Shown here: positions 45,022 through 55,903 of the stretch, piece by piece
Position numbering within the stretch: the first letter of the stretch is position 1
Layout: every line of letters starts with the position of its first letter
Source of the DNA: Streptomyces anulatus
GTDB lineage: Bacteria > Actinomycetota > Actinomycetes > Streptomycetales > Streptomycetaceae
Length of the DNA stretch: 64,000 nucleotides
Assembly: GCF_000721175.1 (NCBI RefSeq)
Contig: NZ_JOEZ01000007.1
Location: forward strand, 372,001 to 436,000
Direction of reading: 5' to 3'
The notes under the pieces: model-generated
Databases searched by the model: none
Told to the model about the DNA's origin: nothing
The model's input: only the letters and a program-made list of their open reading frames with translations
Program-made: the position numbers and the translations under genes

Positions 45022-46593
45022 ATGGCGGAGCTCACGATCCGGCCGGAGGAGATCCGGGACGCACTGGATAACTTTGTCCAGTCGTACCAGCCGGACGCGG
45101 CCTCGCGCGAGGAGGTCGGTACGGTCAGCGTTGCCGGTGACGGCATCGCGAAGGTGGAGGGTCTTCCCTCCGCCATGGCGAACGAGCTGCTGAAGTTCGA
45201 GGACGGCACCCTCGGTCTCGCCCTCAACCTCGAGGAGCGCGAGATCGGTGCGATCGTCCTCGGCGAGTTCAGCGGTATCGAGGAGGGCCAGCCGGTGCAG
45301 CGCACCGGTGAGGTGCTCTCCGTCGGCGTCGGCGAGGGTTACCTCGGCCGCGTCGTCGACCCGCTCGGCAACCCGATCGACGGTCTCGGCGAGATCGCGA
45401 CCGACAGCCGCCGCGCCCTCGAGCTGCAGGCCCCTGGCGTCATGGTCCGCAAGTCGGTGCACGAGCCGATGCAGACCGGCTACAAGGCCGTCGACGCCAT
45501 GGTGCCGATCGGCCGAGGCCAGCGTCAGCTGATCATCGGCGACCGTCAGACGGGTAAGACCGCTCTGGCCGTCGACACGATCATCAACCAGCGCGACAAC
45601 TGGCGCTCGGGCGACGTGAACAAGCAGGTCCGCTGCATCTACGTCGCCATCGGTCAGAAGGGTTCCACCATCGCCTCCGTGCGTGGTGCGCTCGAAGAGG
45701 CCGGTGCGCTGGAGTACACGACCATCGTCGCCGCCCCGGCGTCCGACCCGGCCGGCTTCAAGTACCTGGCGCCGTACACCGGTTCGGCCATCGGCCAGCA
45801 CTGGATGTACCAGGGCAAGCACGTCCTGATCATCTTCGACGACCTCTCGAAGCAGGCCGACGCCTACCGCGCCGTGTCCCTGCTGCTGCGCCGCCCGCCG
45901 GGCCGCGAGGCCTACCCGGGTGACGTCTTCTACCTGCACTCGCGTCTGCTGGAGCGCTGCGCCAAGCTCTCCGACGAGATGGGCGCCGGTTCGATGACGG
46001 GCCTCCCGATCGTCGAGACCAAGGCGAACGACGTGTCGGCGTTCATCCCGACCAACGTCATCTCCATCACCGACGGCCAGTGCTTCCTGGAGTCCGACCT
46101 GTTCAACGCGGGTCAGCGTCCGGCGCTCAACGTCGGTATCTCGGTCTCCCGAGTCGGTGGCTCCGCCCAGCACAAGGCCATGAAGCAGGTCTCCGGCCGG
46201 CTTCGCGTGGACCTCGCCCAGTACCGCGAGCTGGAGGCGTTCGCCGCCTTCGGTTCCGACCTGGACGCGGCCTCGAAGGCCTCGCTGGAGCGCGGTAAGC
46301 GCATGGTCGAGCTGCTGAAGCAGCCGCAGTACGCCCCGTTCCCGATGGAGGAGCAGGTCGTCTCGGTCTGGGCCGGCACCACGGGCAAGATGGACGACGT
46401 CCCGGTCGAGGACATCCGTCGCTTCGAAGCTGAGCTGCTGGAGTTCCTGCGCCGCGAGCGCAAGGACCTCCTGACCAGCATCGCCGAGGGCGGCAAGATG
46501 TCCGACGACACGCTGCAGTCGATCGCCGACGCGATCGCCGCCTTCAAGCAGCAGTTCGAGACCTCGGACGGCAAGCTCCTGGGCGAGGGCTGA
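45022..46593 (+). CDS. atpA: ATP synthase F1 subunit alpha
   Basis: A 523-residue non-catalytic nucleotide-binding subunit. The P-loop is [11 protein letters not shown] near residues 172-182, and the arginine finger region is in [10 protein letters not shown]. The start ATG ([11 protein letters not shown]) at 45022 follows AGGGA; an in-frame upstream start at 44935 would read through the intergenic hairpin and is rejected. Confidence 0.97.
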   Translation: MAELTIRPEEIRDALDNFVQSYQPDAASREEVGTVSVAGDGIAKVEGLPSAMANELLKFEDGTLGLALNLEEREIGAIVLGEFSGIEEGQPVQRTGEVLSVGVGEGYLGRVVDPLGNPIDGLGEIATDSRRALELQAPGVMVRKSVHEPMQTGYKAVDAMVPIGRGQRQLIIGDRQTGKTALAVDTIINQRDNWRSGDVNKQVRCIYVAIGQKGSTIASVRGALEEAGALEYTTIVAAPASDPAGFKYLAPYTGSAIGQHWMYQGKHVLIIFDDLSKQADAYRAVSLLLRRPPGREAYPGDVFYLHSRLLERCAKLSDEMGAGSMTGLPIVETKANDVSAFIPTNVISITDGQCFLESDLFNAGQRPALNVGISVSRVGGSAQHKAMKQVSGRLRVDLAQYRELEAFAAFGSDLDAASKASLERGKRMVELLKQPQYAPFPMEEQVVSVWAGTTGKMDDVPVEDIRRFEAELLEFLRRERKDLLTSIAEGGKMSDDTLQSIADAIAAFKQQFETSDGKLLGEG

Positions 46594-46596
46594 TCG

Positions 46597-48956
<2,360 letters not shown>

Positions 48957-48970
48957 GCCTCCGGCTCACC

Positions 48971-48999
48971 GAGGGGGGTGGGTGTGTCCCGCCCCCCTC
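48971..48999 (+). other. stem-loop between atpD and atpC
   Basis: GAGGGGGGTGGG pairs with CCCGCCCCCCTC around TGTGT. A TAGAAT element at 49011-49016 follows, which could be an internal -10 for atpC. No U-tract is present, so full termination is unlikely. Confidence 0.5.
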
Positions 49000-49064
49000 A
49001 CCACGCCCCGTAGAATTGACCCAACACCCGGCCGGGCGGCCGGGTGGTGACCCGAGGAGTCTCC

Positions 49065-49439
49065 TTGGCTGCTGAGCTGCATGTCGAGCTGGTCGCCGCG
49101 GACCGCAGTGTCTGGTCCGGCGAGGCCACGCTGGTCGTCGCGCGCACCACGTCCGGCGACATCGGCATCATGCCCGGTCACCAGCCGCTTCTCGGTGTGC
49201 TGGAATCGGGCCCGGTGACGATCCGCACGAGCGAGGGCGGCACCGTGATCGCCGCCGTGCACGGTGGATTCATCTCGTTCGCGGACAACAAGCTGTCGCT
49301 GCTGGCCGAGATCGTCGAGCTGGCGGACGAGATCGATGTCCAGCGCGCCGAGCGTGCGCTGGAGCGCGCGAAGGCGGAGACGGACGCCGCTGCCGAGCGG
49401 CGCGCCGAGATCCGTCTGCGTGCGGTGGCGGTGCGCTAG
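49065..49439 (+). CDS. atpC: ATP synthase F1 subunit epsilon
   Basis: A 124-residue subunit with an N-terminal beta sandwich (GDIGIMPGHQPLLGVLESGPV) and a C-terminal helix pair that can inhibit rotation. It starts with TTG at 49065, five bases after GAGGAG. It closes the atp operon. Confidence 0.95.
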   Translation: MAAELHVELVAADRSVWSGEATLVVARTTSGDIGIMPGHQPLLGVLESGPVTIRTSEGGTVIAAVHGGFISFADNKLSLLAEIVELADEIDVQRAERALERAKAETDAAAERRAEIRLRAVAVR

Positions 49440-49463
49440 CACCCCCACTGACAGACGTTCTTA

Positions 49464-49510
49464 CTCAGCCGCGGCCCGAGCTGGAGCAATCCAGCCGTGT
49501 CGCGGCTGAG
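49464..49510 (+). terminator. stem-loop at the end of the atp operon
   Basis: CTCAGCCGCG (49464-49473) pairs with CGCGGCTGAG (49501-49510), with an inner CTGG/CCAG stem. It lies 25 bases past the atpC stop and may end or reduce transcription into the DUF2550 gene. Confidence 0.6.
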
Positions 49511-49572
49511 GCGATGCAGGTGCAATACGGTTTCGGTGTTCGTTACTCGACGATGCGAGGAGGTCGGTGGAG

Positions 49573-50019
49573 ATGGTCCTCGCGTTGTGGGTGGGCGCGT
49601 CCGTCGTCGTCACGGTCCTGTTGGGACTGTTCGTCTTCGGCCTGCGCCGACGGCTGATCCAGCGGTCCGGAGGGACCTTCGACTGCAGTCTGCGCTGGGA
49701 CGTGTCGGAGGAACCCGATGCGCTCGGCAAAGGCTGGGTGTACGGGGTCGCCCGCTACAGCGGTGACCGCGTCGACTGGTTCCGGGTCTTCTCCTACGCT
49801 CCTCGCCCCCGTCGGGGCCTGGAGCGTTCTGCGATCGAGGTGATCGCCCGCCGGCTGCCGGAGGGCGAGGAGGAACTGGCGCTCCTGTCCGACTCCGTCG
49901 TGCTCGGCTGTCTCCACCGGGGGACGCGCCTGGAGCTGGCGATGAGCGAGGACGCCCTGACCGGCTTCCTCGCCTGGCTGGAGGCGGCGCCGCCCGGCCA
50001 GCGGGTCAATGTCGCTTAG
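49573..50019 (+). CDS. DUF2550 family single-pass membrane protein
   Basis: A 148-residue protein with one N-terminal transmembrane helix (about 2-24) and a cytosolic beta-rich domain (RSGGTFDCSLRWDV, GWVYGVARYSGDRVDWFRVFS). It matches the conserved actinobacterial DUF2550 protein always found next to atpC. ATG at 49573 is nine bases from AGGAGG; the GTG at 49567 is too close. Its role is unknown. The last codons are repeated twice downstream. Confidence 0.9.
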   Translation: MVLALWVGASVVVTVLLGLFVFGLRRRLIQRSGGTFDCSLRWDVSEEPDALGKGWVYGVARYSGDRVDWFRVFSYAPRPRRGLERSAIEVIARRLPEGEEELALLSDSVVLGCLHRGTRLELAMSEDALTGFLAWLEAAPPGQRVNVA

Positions 50020-50108
50020 GGAGCAGCCCCGCTGGAAGGGGGTCCCCCCGGACGAAGCCCGGGGGAGGGTGAACGTCGCGTAGCCAAGCGGGTGAACGTC
50101 GCGTAGCC
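50002..50108 (+). repeat. three copies of a gene-end sequence encoding Arg-Val-Asn-Val-Ala-stop
   Basis: The 3' end of the DUF2550 gene (50002-50019) is echoed at 50067-50085 and 50090-50108. The two later copies are identical (GGGTGAACGTCGCGTAGCC), and each again reads Arg/Val-Asn-Val-Ala then TAG. They look like tandem duplications of the stop region that have drifted. Confidence 0.7.
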
Positions 50109-50129
50109 GCATACGTACACAGCGAAAAA

Positions 50130-50166
50130 CCGGGGAGACGGGGGGCGGACCCGTCTCCCCGGTGTT
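50130..50166. terminator. bidirectional terminator between DUF2550 and chitinase genes
   Basis: CCGGGGAGACGGG (50130-50142) pairs with CCCGTCTCCCCGG (50150-50162). AAAAA precedes it and TGTTTT follows, so it has a U-tract on either strand. It separates two convergent genes. Confidence 0.88.
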
Positions 50167-50212
50167 TTCCGGGGTGGTGCGTGCCGTTACGGCGTGGGGA
50201 GCACCGTGGTGG

Positions 50213-52084
50213 CTACCGGAGGCCGCTGTCGATCGCGCTCACCAGTTCGCCGTTGGTGGTGTCACCGGAGAACTCCCAGAAGAACGCGCCTCCCAGGCCC
50301 TGGTTCTTCGCCCAGGTCATCTTCGAGCCGATGGTGGCCGGGGTGTCGTAGCTCCACCAGTTGGTGCCGCAGTGGGCGTACGCGGTGCCGGCGATGGTTC
50401 CGGTGGACGGGCAGGTGCTCTTGAGGACCTTGTAGTCCTCGATGCCCGCCTCGTACGTACCCGAGGCCGCGCCGGTCGCCGTGCCGCCGGGGGCGGACTG
50501 GGTGACGCCGGTCCAGCCGCGGCCGTAGAAGCCGATGCCGAGGAGCAGCTTCTTGGCCGGGACGCCCTGGGCCTTCAGCTTGGCGATGGCGTCGGCGGAG
50601 GTGAAGCCCTGCTGCGGGATGCCGGTGTACGGGTTCAGCGGCGAGTGCGGGGCCGTCGGGCCCTTGGCCGCCCAGGCGCCGAAGAAGTCGTACGTCATCA
50701 CGTTGTACCAGTCCATGGACTGGGCGGCGCCCGCGTAGTCGGTGGCGTCGATCTTGCCGCCGGCCGAGGCGTCCGCGGTGATGGCGGCGGTGACCAGGTT
50801 GTTCGCACCGAACTTCGCGCGGGTGGCGTCGGAGAGCTTCTTCAGCGCACCCGGACCGCTGGTGTCACAGGTCAGGCCACAGGCGTTGGGGTACTCCCAG
50901 TCGAGGTCGATGCCGTCGAAGACATCGGCCCAGCGGGGGTCCTCGACCAGGTCGTAGCAGGACTGGGCGAACGCGGCGGGGTTCTGCGCGGCCTGGGGGA
51001 AGCCGCCGGACCAGGTCCAGCCGCCGAAGGACCAGAGGACCTTGATGTGCGGGTACTTGGCCTTCAGCTTGCGCAGCTGGTTGAAGTTGCCGCGCAGCGG
51101 CTGGTCCCAGGTGTCGGCGACGCCGTCGACGGACTGGTCGGCGGTGTACGCCTTGTCGTAGTCGGCGTAGGAGTCGCCGATGGTGCACTTGCCGTTCTGC
51201 ACGTTGCCGAAGGCGTAGTTGATGTGCGTGATCTTGGCGGCCGAACCGGACGTCACCAGGTTCTTGACGTGGTAGTTGCGCCCGTAGACGCCCCAGTTGG
51301 TGAAGTAGCCCAGGTTGATCTTGTCGCCGACGGGCGGCTCGCCGCCGCCACCGGTGGTGCGCACGGAGACGGAGCCGGAGACCGGGCCGGTCTGGTCGGC
51401 GGTGTCCCGGGCCTGCACGGCGTAGGAGTAGTCGGTGCCGGCGGTCAGGCCCGTGTTGGTGTACGTGGTGCCGGTGACCGTGGCGACCTTCGCGCCGTCC
51501 CGCAGGACGTCGTAGTTCTTGACGCCGTTGTCGTCCGTCGCGGCGCTCCAGCTGAGCTTCACCGAGGTGTCGGTGACATTGCTGGTGGTGGGGGTGCCGG
51601 GCGCGGAGGGCGGGTTGTCGCCCGGCACGCTGCCGCCGTCACAGGAGGCGCCGTTCAGCTTGCAGCCCGTGGGGGAGCCGGAGCCGGTGCCGTTGAAGCC
51701 GAAGCTGACGCTGGCGCCGGGGGCCACGGTCCCGTTCCAGGAGAGGTTCTTGGCGGTCCAGTGGTTGCCGCTGCTGGTGACGGTGGCGTCCCAGGCGGAG
51801 CCGGCCGCGGTGCCGGAGGGGAAGTCCCACTCGATGGTCCAGGAGGAGAGCGCGGTGGTGCCGGTGTTCTTCACCGTCCACTGGCCCTCGAAGCCGCTGC
51901 CCCAGTCCGACTTCTTGGTGTACGTGGCGGTGGCCGACGCGGCTGCCGACGCGGGGGAGGCGAGTCCCACCATCGCGGCCAGCGGCACGACCAGTGCGGT
52001 CAGGCCCGCGACGACCTTGGATCTGCCGCTCCGGGCGGGGATCCATCTGAATCTGGAACGGGGTCGGGGGGTGTCAGTGCTCAA
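50213..52084 (-). CDS. chiC: secreted family-18 chitinase (CBM2 + FnIII + GH18)
   Basis: A 623-residue exported chitinase. It has a long signal peptide (about 1-47, ending SPASA), a CBM2 binding domain (about 48-150, SATATYTKKSDWGSGFEGQW), a fibronectin III linker (about 163-250) and a GH18 barrel (about 258-623). The catalytic motif is DGIDLDWEYP with Glu397. It cuts chitin to chito-oligomers. TTG at 52084 follows AGGAG. The domain order and ChiS/ChiR-like neighbours match the streptomycete ChiC type; the symbol rests on that. Confidence 0.93.
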   Translation of the reverse strand: MSTDTPRPRSRFRWIPARSGRSKVVAGLTALVVPLAAMVGLASPASAAASATATYTKKSDWGSGFEGQWTVKNTGTTALSSWTIEWDFPSGTAAGSAWDATVTSSGNHWTAKNLSWNGTVAPGASVSFGFNGTGSGSPTGCKLNGASCDGGSVPGDNPPSAPGTPTTSNVTDTSVKLSWSAATDDNGVKNYDVLRDGAKVATVTGTTYTNTGLTAGTDYSYAVQARDTADQTGPVSGSVSVRTTGGGGEPPVGDKINLGYFTNWGVYGRNYHVKNLVTSGSAAKITHINYAFGNVQNGKCTIGDSYADYDKAYTADQSVDGVADTWDQPLRGNFNQLRKLKAKYPHIKVLWSFGGWTWSGGFPQAAQNPAAFAQSCYDLVEDPRWADVFDGIDLDWEYPNACGLTCDTSGPGALKKLSDATRAKFGANNLVTAAITADASAGGKIDATDYAGAAQSMDWYNVMTYDFFGAWAAKGPTAPHSPLNPYTGIPQQGFTSADAIAKLKAQGVPAKKLLLGIGFYGRGWTGVTQSAPGGTATGAASGTYEAGIEDYKVLKSTCPSTGTIAGTAYAHCGTNWWSYDTPATIGSKMTWAKNQGLGGAFFWEFSGDTTNGELVSAIDSGLR

Positions 52085-52191
52085 CGGTGCTCCTCGGGTG
52101 AGGTCCAACAAACGGGGGTGATCCGTGGACTGCAAACCCTGCGCCGCCCTGAGTACGGGTGCTGTCGTACTCACCGCAGTGTGTGTCGGTG

Positions 52192-52234
52192 ACAGTAGAA
52201 AGGTCTGGACCAACCGTCAAGAGGTCTGGACCAA
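52192..52234 (-). promoter_or_regulatory. chitinase promoter with 12-13 bp direct repeats
   Basis: Reading leftward, TTGACG (52215-52220) and TACTGT (52192-52197) with a 17-base spacer form a good promoter. Two perfect copies of TTGGTCCAGACCT (52201-52213 and 52222-52234, period 21) flank the -35. This repeat pair is the published operator arrangement of Streptomyces chitinase genes, needed for glucose repression and chitin induction. It also resembles the DasR site. Confidence 0.85.
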
Positions 52235-52249
52235 AGATCGATACCCGGC

Positions 52250-52900
52250 TCAGATCCCCAACTCCTGCGCCAGAACGGCCGCCTGAACCCGGCTGCGCAG
52301 CTCCAGCTTGCCCAGCAGCCTGCTGACGTGCGTCTTCACCGTGGCCTCGGCCATCGAGAGACGCAGCGCGATCTCCGCGTTCGACAGCCCCTCGCCCAGG
52401 CACCCCAGCACCTCGCGTTCGCGCCGGGTGAGCGTGTCCAGCACCGCCGGATCGGCGGTCCCCCGGCCGCGTACGGACGTCGATCCGGCGAACTCCGCGA
52501 TCAGCCGGCGGGTCACGGCCGGGGCGATGAGCCCCTCACCGCGCGCCACCGTCCGTACCGCCTCCAGGAGGTCGCGGGCGTCGGTGTTCTTCAGCAGGAA
52601 CCCGGAGGCGCCGGCGCGCAGCGCCCCGAAGACGTACTCGTCCAGGTCGAACGTGGTCAGCACGAGGACGTCCGCGAGCTCCTCCGCGACCACCTGCCGC
52701 GTCGCCGACACCCCGTCGAGGCGCGGCATCTGCACGTCCATCAGCACCAGATCCGGGCGGAGTTCACGCGCCAGGCGCACCGCGGCCTCGCCGTCCCCCG
52801 CCTCTGCGACGACCTCGATGTCCGGTGCGCTGCCGAGGATCAGCACCAGTCCCGCGCGCACCGCCGACTGGTCCTCCGCGACCAGTACCCGGATCGTCAT
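52250..52900 (-). CDS. chiR: NarL/LuxR-type response regulator (ChiR-like)
   Basis: A 216-residue response regulator. The receiver domain has Asp55 in LVLMDVQMPRLDG, and the LuxR-type helix-turn-helix is at about 150-210 (LTRREREVLGCLGEGLSNAEI). It overlaps the sensor kinase gene by 4 bp and lies next to the chitinase promoter. Position matches ChiR, the activator of chiC; the target is inferred from this. Confidence 0.85.
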   Translation of the reverse strand: MTIRVLVAEDQSAVRAGLVLILGSAPDIEVVAEAGDGEAAVRLARELRPDLVLMDVQMPRLDGVSATRQVVAEELADVLVLTTFDLDEYVFGALRAGASGFLLKNTDARDLLEAVRTVARGEGLIAPAVTRRLIAEFAGSTSVRGRGTADPAVLDTLTRREREVLGCLGEGLSNAEIALRLSMAEATVKTHVSRLLGKLELRSRVQAAVLAQELGI

Positions 52901-54111
52901 TCCCGCATCGTCCTCTCCGTCACGGGCAGTTCGGCCCGCACCCGCCAGATCTTGGTTCCGTCGCCGTCCGGCTCGGCCCCCGCGGTGATCGTCCCGCCGA
53001 GCAGCGCCACCCGCTCCCGCATGCCCACCAGGCCCGCCCCCGAACCGGGCGCCGTGGGGCCGGGGCGACTGCCGGACACACTGGTCACCTCGACCGTCAG
53101 CAGTTCCCCGGTCCGGCCGAGCCGCACCACGACCGGGCCCGGCGCGGCGTGCTTGAGAGCGTTGGTCAGGGACTCCTGGACGATCCGGTACGCGGCCAGC
53201 TCGACCGGCGTCGGCAGCGCCTCGGCCCCCGCCTCCCGGGTGTCCTCCAGGGTGCAGACCAGCCCGCCGGACGCACCGTTGACGTTCGTCTGCTCGACCA
53301 GGGTGTCCACGGCGGCGAGCGTCGGGGCCGCGGCCGGGGCCCCGTCCTCGCCGCCCTCCCGCAGCAGCCCGATCAGCCGGCGCATCTCCGCGAGGCCCTC
53401 GACGCTGTTCTCCCGGATCACCTTCAGGGCGTTCCGCGAGGTCTCCGGGTCGCCGATGGACAAGGCGGCGGTGGAGTGGATCGCCACCGCGGAGAGATGG
53501 TTGGCCACCATGTCGTGGAGCTCCCGGGCCATCCGGGCCCGCTCGGCGACCACCGCCTGCCTCCGGTCCATCTCGGCGAGCCGCGCGGTCTGGCGGGCGG
53601 CCAGCCGGGCGGCCTCGGCGGCGGCGCGGTGGTTGCGCACGACGACGCCGGTGATGGCGGGGAGGAAGGAGACCAGCCCCGTGACGACGCCGATCAGCAG
53701 GGCCTCGGGTCTGCGGAACCAGGCCAGGAAGCCGATCGTGCTCGCGACGGTGACCAGGAGCGCGGTCACCGGGATCCGGCGGGCCGCGGCCGGGGTCCCG
53801 TAAAGCACGGCCGCATACATGACATCAGTGAACATCAGGATGGTCGCCAGGCTGCCCCGGGTGAACTGGTCCGCGATCAGCGCCAGGGTGCCGATGGCCA
53901 GGGCCGTCAGCGGGGCGCTCCGGCGCAGCAGCTCCATCGCGGCCATCACGGTCAGCGGTACGAGCGTGACCCACGGGGCGGCGAAGGGGCGGCCGCCCTG
54001 GGGGTGCAGGCCGAGCAGCCACAGGAGCAGCCCGCCGAGCAGCCCGGAGGCGGCGAGGGCGACGTCGTCGCGGTGGGGGCGGATCGCGGTGAGCACCCCT
54101 CCATCCAACAC
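52897..54111 (-). CDS. chiS: HisKA_3 sensor histidine kinase (ChiS-like)
   Basis: A 404-residue NarX-type kinase with four to six hydrophobic helices (about 20-165) and little periplasmic sequence. The phospho-His is in ARELHDMVANHLSAVAIHS and the ATPase end is in ALKHAAPGPVV and GSGAGLVGMRERV. The start is GTG at 54111; a closer GTG at 54096 is possible. Translationally coupled to the regulator. Being next to the chitinase suggests ChiS, but the membrane-only sensor part does not show a chitin-binding domain. Confidence 0.82.
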   Translation of the reverse strand: MLDGGVLTAIRPHRDDVALAASGLLGGLLLWLLGLHPQGGRPFAAPWVTLVPLTVMAAMELLRRSAPLTALAIGTLALIADQFTRGSLATILMFTDVMYAAVLYGTPAAARRIPVTALLVTVASTIGFLAWFRRPEALLIGVVTGLVSFLPAITGVVVRNHRAAAEAARLAARQTARLAEMDRRQAVVAERARMARELHDMVANHLSAVAIHSTAALSIGDPETSRNALKVIRENSVEGLAEMRRLIGLLREGGEDGAPAAAPTLAAVDTLVEQTNVNGASGGLVCTLEDTREAGAEALPTPVELAAYRIVQESLTNALKHAAPGPVVVRLGRTGELLTVEVTSVSGSRPGPTAPGSGAGLVGMRERVALLGGTITAGAEPDGDGTKIWRVRAELPVTERTMRE

Positions 54112-54247
54112 GCGGCACCGCCGCCGGGCCTCCCTTCGGGGACGGATGCGCGACTACATCGAAGGATGCAGTCCGGTTTCGTCACTGCCGACGACGCCTG
54201 GCCGCCCGGCGGCCGGGAGGCTGGAGGACGACGGGAGGAGAGAGACT

Positions 54248-54814
54248 GTGATCGCGCTACTGGTGGTGCTCTGTGAAGTCGCGTTCTGGGTGCTGCTGGC
54301 CGCCGGGCTCGCGCTGCGGTACGTCGCGAGGAAACCGAGGCTGGGTGCCGCGGTGCTGCTGTGCGAGCCGCTGCTGGAGGTCGTGCTGCTGGTGGTGACG
54401 GCCATCGACCTGAAGAACGGGGCCGAGCCGGACTGGAAGCACGGTCTGGCCGCCGTCTACATCGGCTTCACCGTGGGCCTGGGCCACTCCACCATCAAGT
54501 GGGTCGACGCCCGCGTCGCCCACCGCTGGTTCGGCGGCCCGCCGCCGGTGAAGCCACCGAAGTACGGCATGGCCCGCGCCGCCCACGAGTGGCGCACCGC
54601 CGCCCGCTGGATCCTGGCCGCCGCGGTCGCGCTGGGCCTGCTCCAAGCGGCGGTCTGGTACGTCGGCAGCGGCGGGGACACCGGCTCGTTGCGGGTGTGG
54701 CAGCAGAAGATGGGCCTGGTGATCGGCATCAACCTGATCATCGCGGGTGGCTACACGGTGTTCCCCAAGAAGGCACCCAAGGGTGTTGCCGAGCGGGAGC
54801 CCGTCGACCGGTAG
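54248..54814 (+). CDS. four-helix membrane protein, unknown function
   Basis: A 188-residue membrane protein with four hydrophobic helices (about 3-25, 34-50, 68-85 and 115-135, with a fifth near 155-175). The cytosolic loops carry the motif KYGMARAAHEWRTAARW. The start GTG has GGAGGAGAG upstream. It is divergent from the kinase gene. The family resembles conserved Streptomyces integral membrane proteins without a named function. Confidence 0.75.
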   Translation: MIALLVVLCEVAFWVLLAAGLALRYVARKPRLGAAVLLCEPLLEVVLLVVTAIDLKNGAEPDWKHGLAAVYIGFTVGLGHSTIKWVDARVAHRWFGGPPPVKPPKYGMARAAHEWRTAARWILAAAVALGLLQAAVWYVGSGGDTGSLRVWQQKMGLVIGINLIIAGGYTVFPKKAPKGVAEREPVDR

Positions 54815-54835
54815 GCGGACTCCCGCCGGCCGGTG

Positions 54836-55408
54836 TCAGCGCTCGCCGCCCGGCACCCACAGCACGTCCCCGACCTCCTTGTTCGCGCTCCGCGCGAGGA
54901 TGAACAGGAGGTCGGAGAGACGGTTGAGGTAGGTGGCGGTCAGCGTGTTCATCGACTCGCCGTGCACCTCCAGGGCCGCCCAGGTGGACCGCTCGGCGCG
55001 CCGGACCACTGTGCAGGCCTGGTGCAGCAGGGCCGCGCCGGGCGTTCCGCCGGGGAGGATGAAGCTGCGGAGCTTCTCCAGCTCCTCCAGGAAGGTGTCG
55101 CAGTCCGCCTCCAGCTTGTCGATGTAGGACTGCTCGACCCGCAGTGGCGGATACTTCGGGTCCTCCACCACCGGGGTGCACAGGTCCGCGCCCACGTCGA
55201 AGAGGTCGTTCTGGACGCGTACGAGAACCTTCACCAGGTCCTCGGACAGCTGTCCCAGCGCGATGGCGGCGCCGATCGCCGCGTTGGCCTCGTTGGCGTC
55301 CGCGTACGCCGAGATCCGCAGATCGGTCTTGGCGGTGCGGCTCATGTCGCCGAGGGCCGTGGTGCCCTGGTCGCCGGTCCGGGTGTAGATGCGCGTCAGA
55401 TTGACCAT
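54836..55408 (-). CDS. PduO-type cob(I)alamin adenosyltransferase
   Basis: A 190-residue enzyme that transfers the adenosyl group of ATP to cob(I)alamin, making coenzyme B12. The ATP loop IYTRTGDQGTTAL is at residues 6-18, LRISAYADANEANAAIG is typical, and the C-terminal RLSDLLFILARS motif is present. It converges with the membrane protein gene. No cobalamin riboswitch is seen. Confidence 0.93.
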   Translation of the reverse strand: MVNLTRIYTRTGDQGTTALGDMSRTAKTDLRISAYADANEANAAIGAAIALGQLSEDLVKVLVRVQNDLFDVGADLCTPVVEDPKYPPLRVEQSYIDKLEADCDTFLEELEKLRSFILPGGTPGAALLHQACTVVRRAERSTWAALEVHGESMNTLTATYLNRLSDLLFILARSANKEVGDVLWVPGGER

Positions 55409-55421
55409 GGGGTCAGCGTAG

Positions 55422-55565
55422 TTACGCTCCGGCCCGCCGGACGACCCGTGTGCCCACCGTCACGGCCGCGGCGGCGAAGCCCACGGCGACCAGGACCCCG
55501 TAGAGAGCCTGGAAGGTGAACAACGCGGCGTCGCGCAGCACTCGCCCCAGCAGCAGGGCCGACCG
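55422..55565 (-). pseudogene. C-terminal remnant of a membrane-protein gene
   Basis: About 47 codons with strong G/C third positions end in TAA. They encode a hydrophobic helix (ALYGVLVAVGFAAAAVTVG) and a short basic tail (TRVVRRAGA). There is no plausible start and the frame stops making sense upstream of about 55565. It looks like the end of a transporter or other membrane protein. Identity cannot be told. Confidence 0.6.
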
Positions 55566-55588
55566 GCCGACCGGGGCACCCGCATCCG

Positions 55589-55753
55589 TTCCACGAGGAT
55601 TTCCTCCTCGACCGGATGGAGGGCGTCACCCAGCGCGTCGCCCGGTACGTCCGTGCCCGCGACGAGGGCGAGCCGGCCGCCGAGGCGGTCCGCGACATCG
55701 AGGGGCTCCTCGGCGATCAGGTCCTCAACTACGCGCGGCGCGGGACCGAATGA
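55589..55753 (+). pseudogene. C-terminal remnant of an unknown gene
   Basis: 55 codons with near-perfect G/C third positions (FHEDFLLDRMEG...RRGTE, then TGA). No start codon exists in the open frame except an internal ATG at 55616. It faces the remnant at 55422-55565, and the open frames meet near 55570. It might also be a 45-residue gene from 55616. I do not recognise the sequence, which is helical and charged. Confidence 0.55.
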
Positions 55754-55903
55754 CGCGTCCCGGTGTGATGTCCGTCATCTGAGACGTGACGCGCATCTCT
55801 TCACCACCCCAGCGCGCCCGACGGGTACTAACCTCCGCCGGAGAGCAATGTGAACCGCCGTGAACAGAAGCGCACGGGCGAACAGAAACCAAGGGGTGCG
55901 AAC

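Noticed and set aside
55409-55903. Cobalamin riboswitch upstream of the PduO-type gene
   Set aside because: No B12-box-like sequence is seen; the region holds two gene remnants instead.
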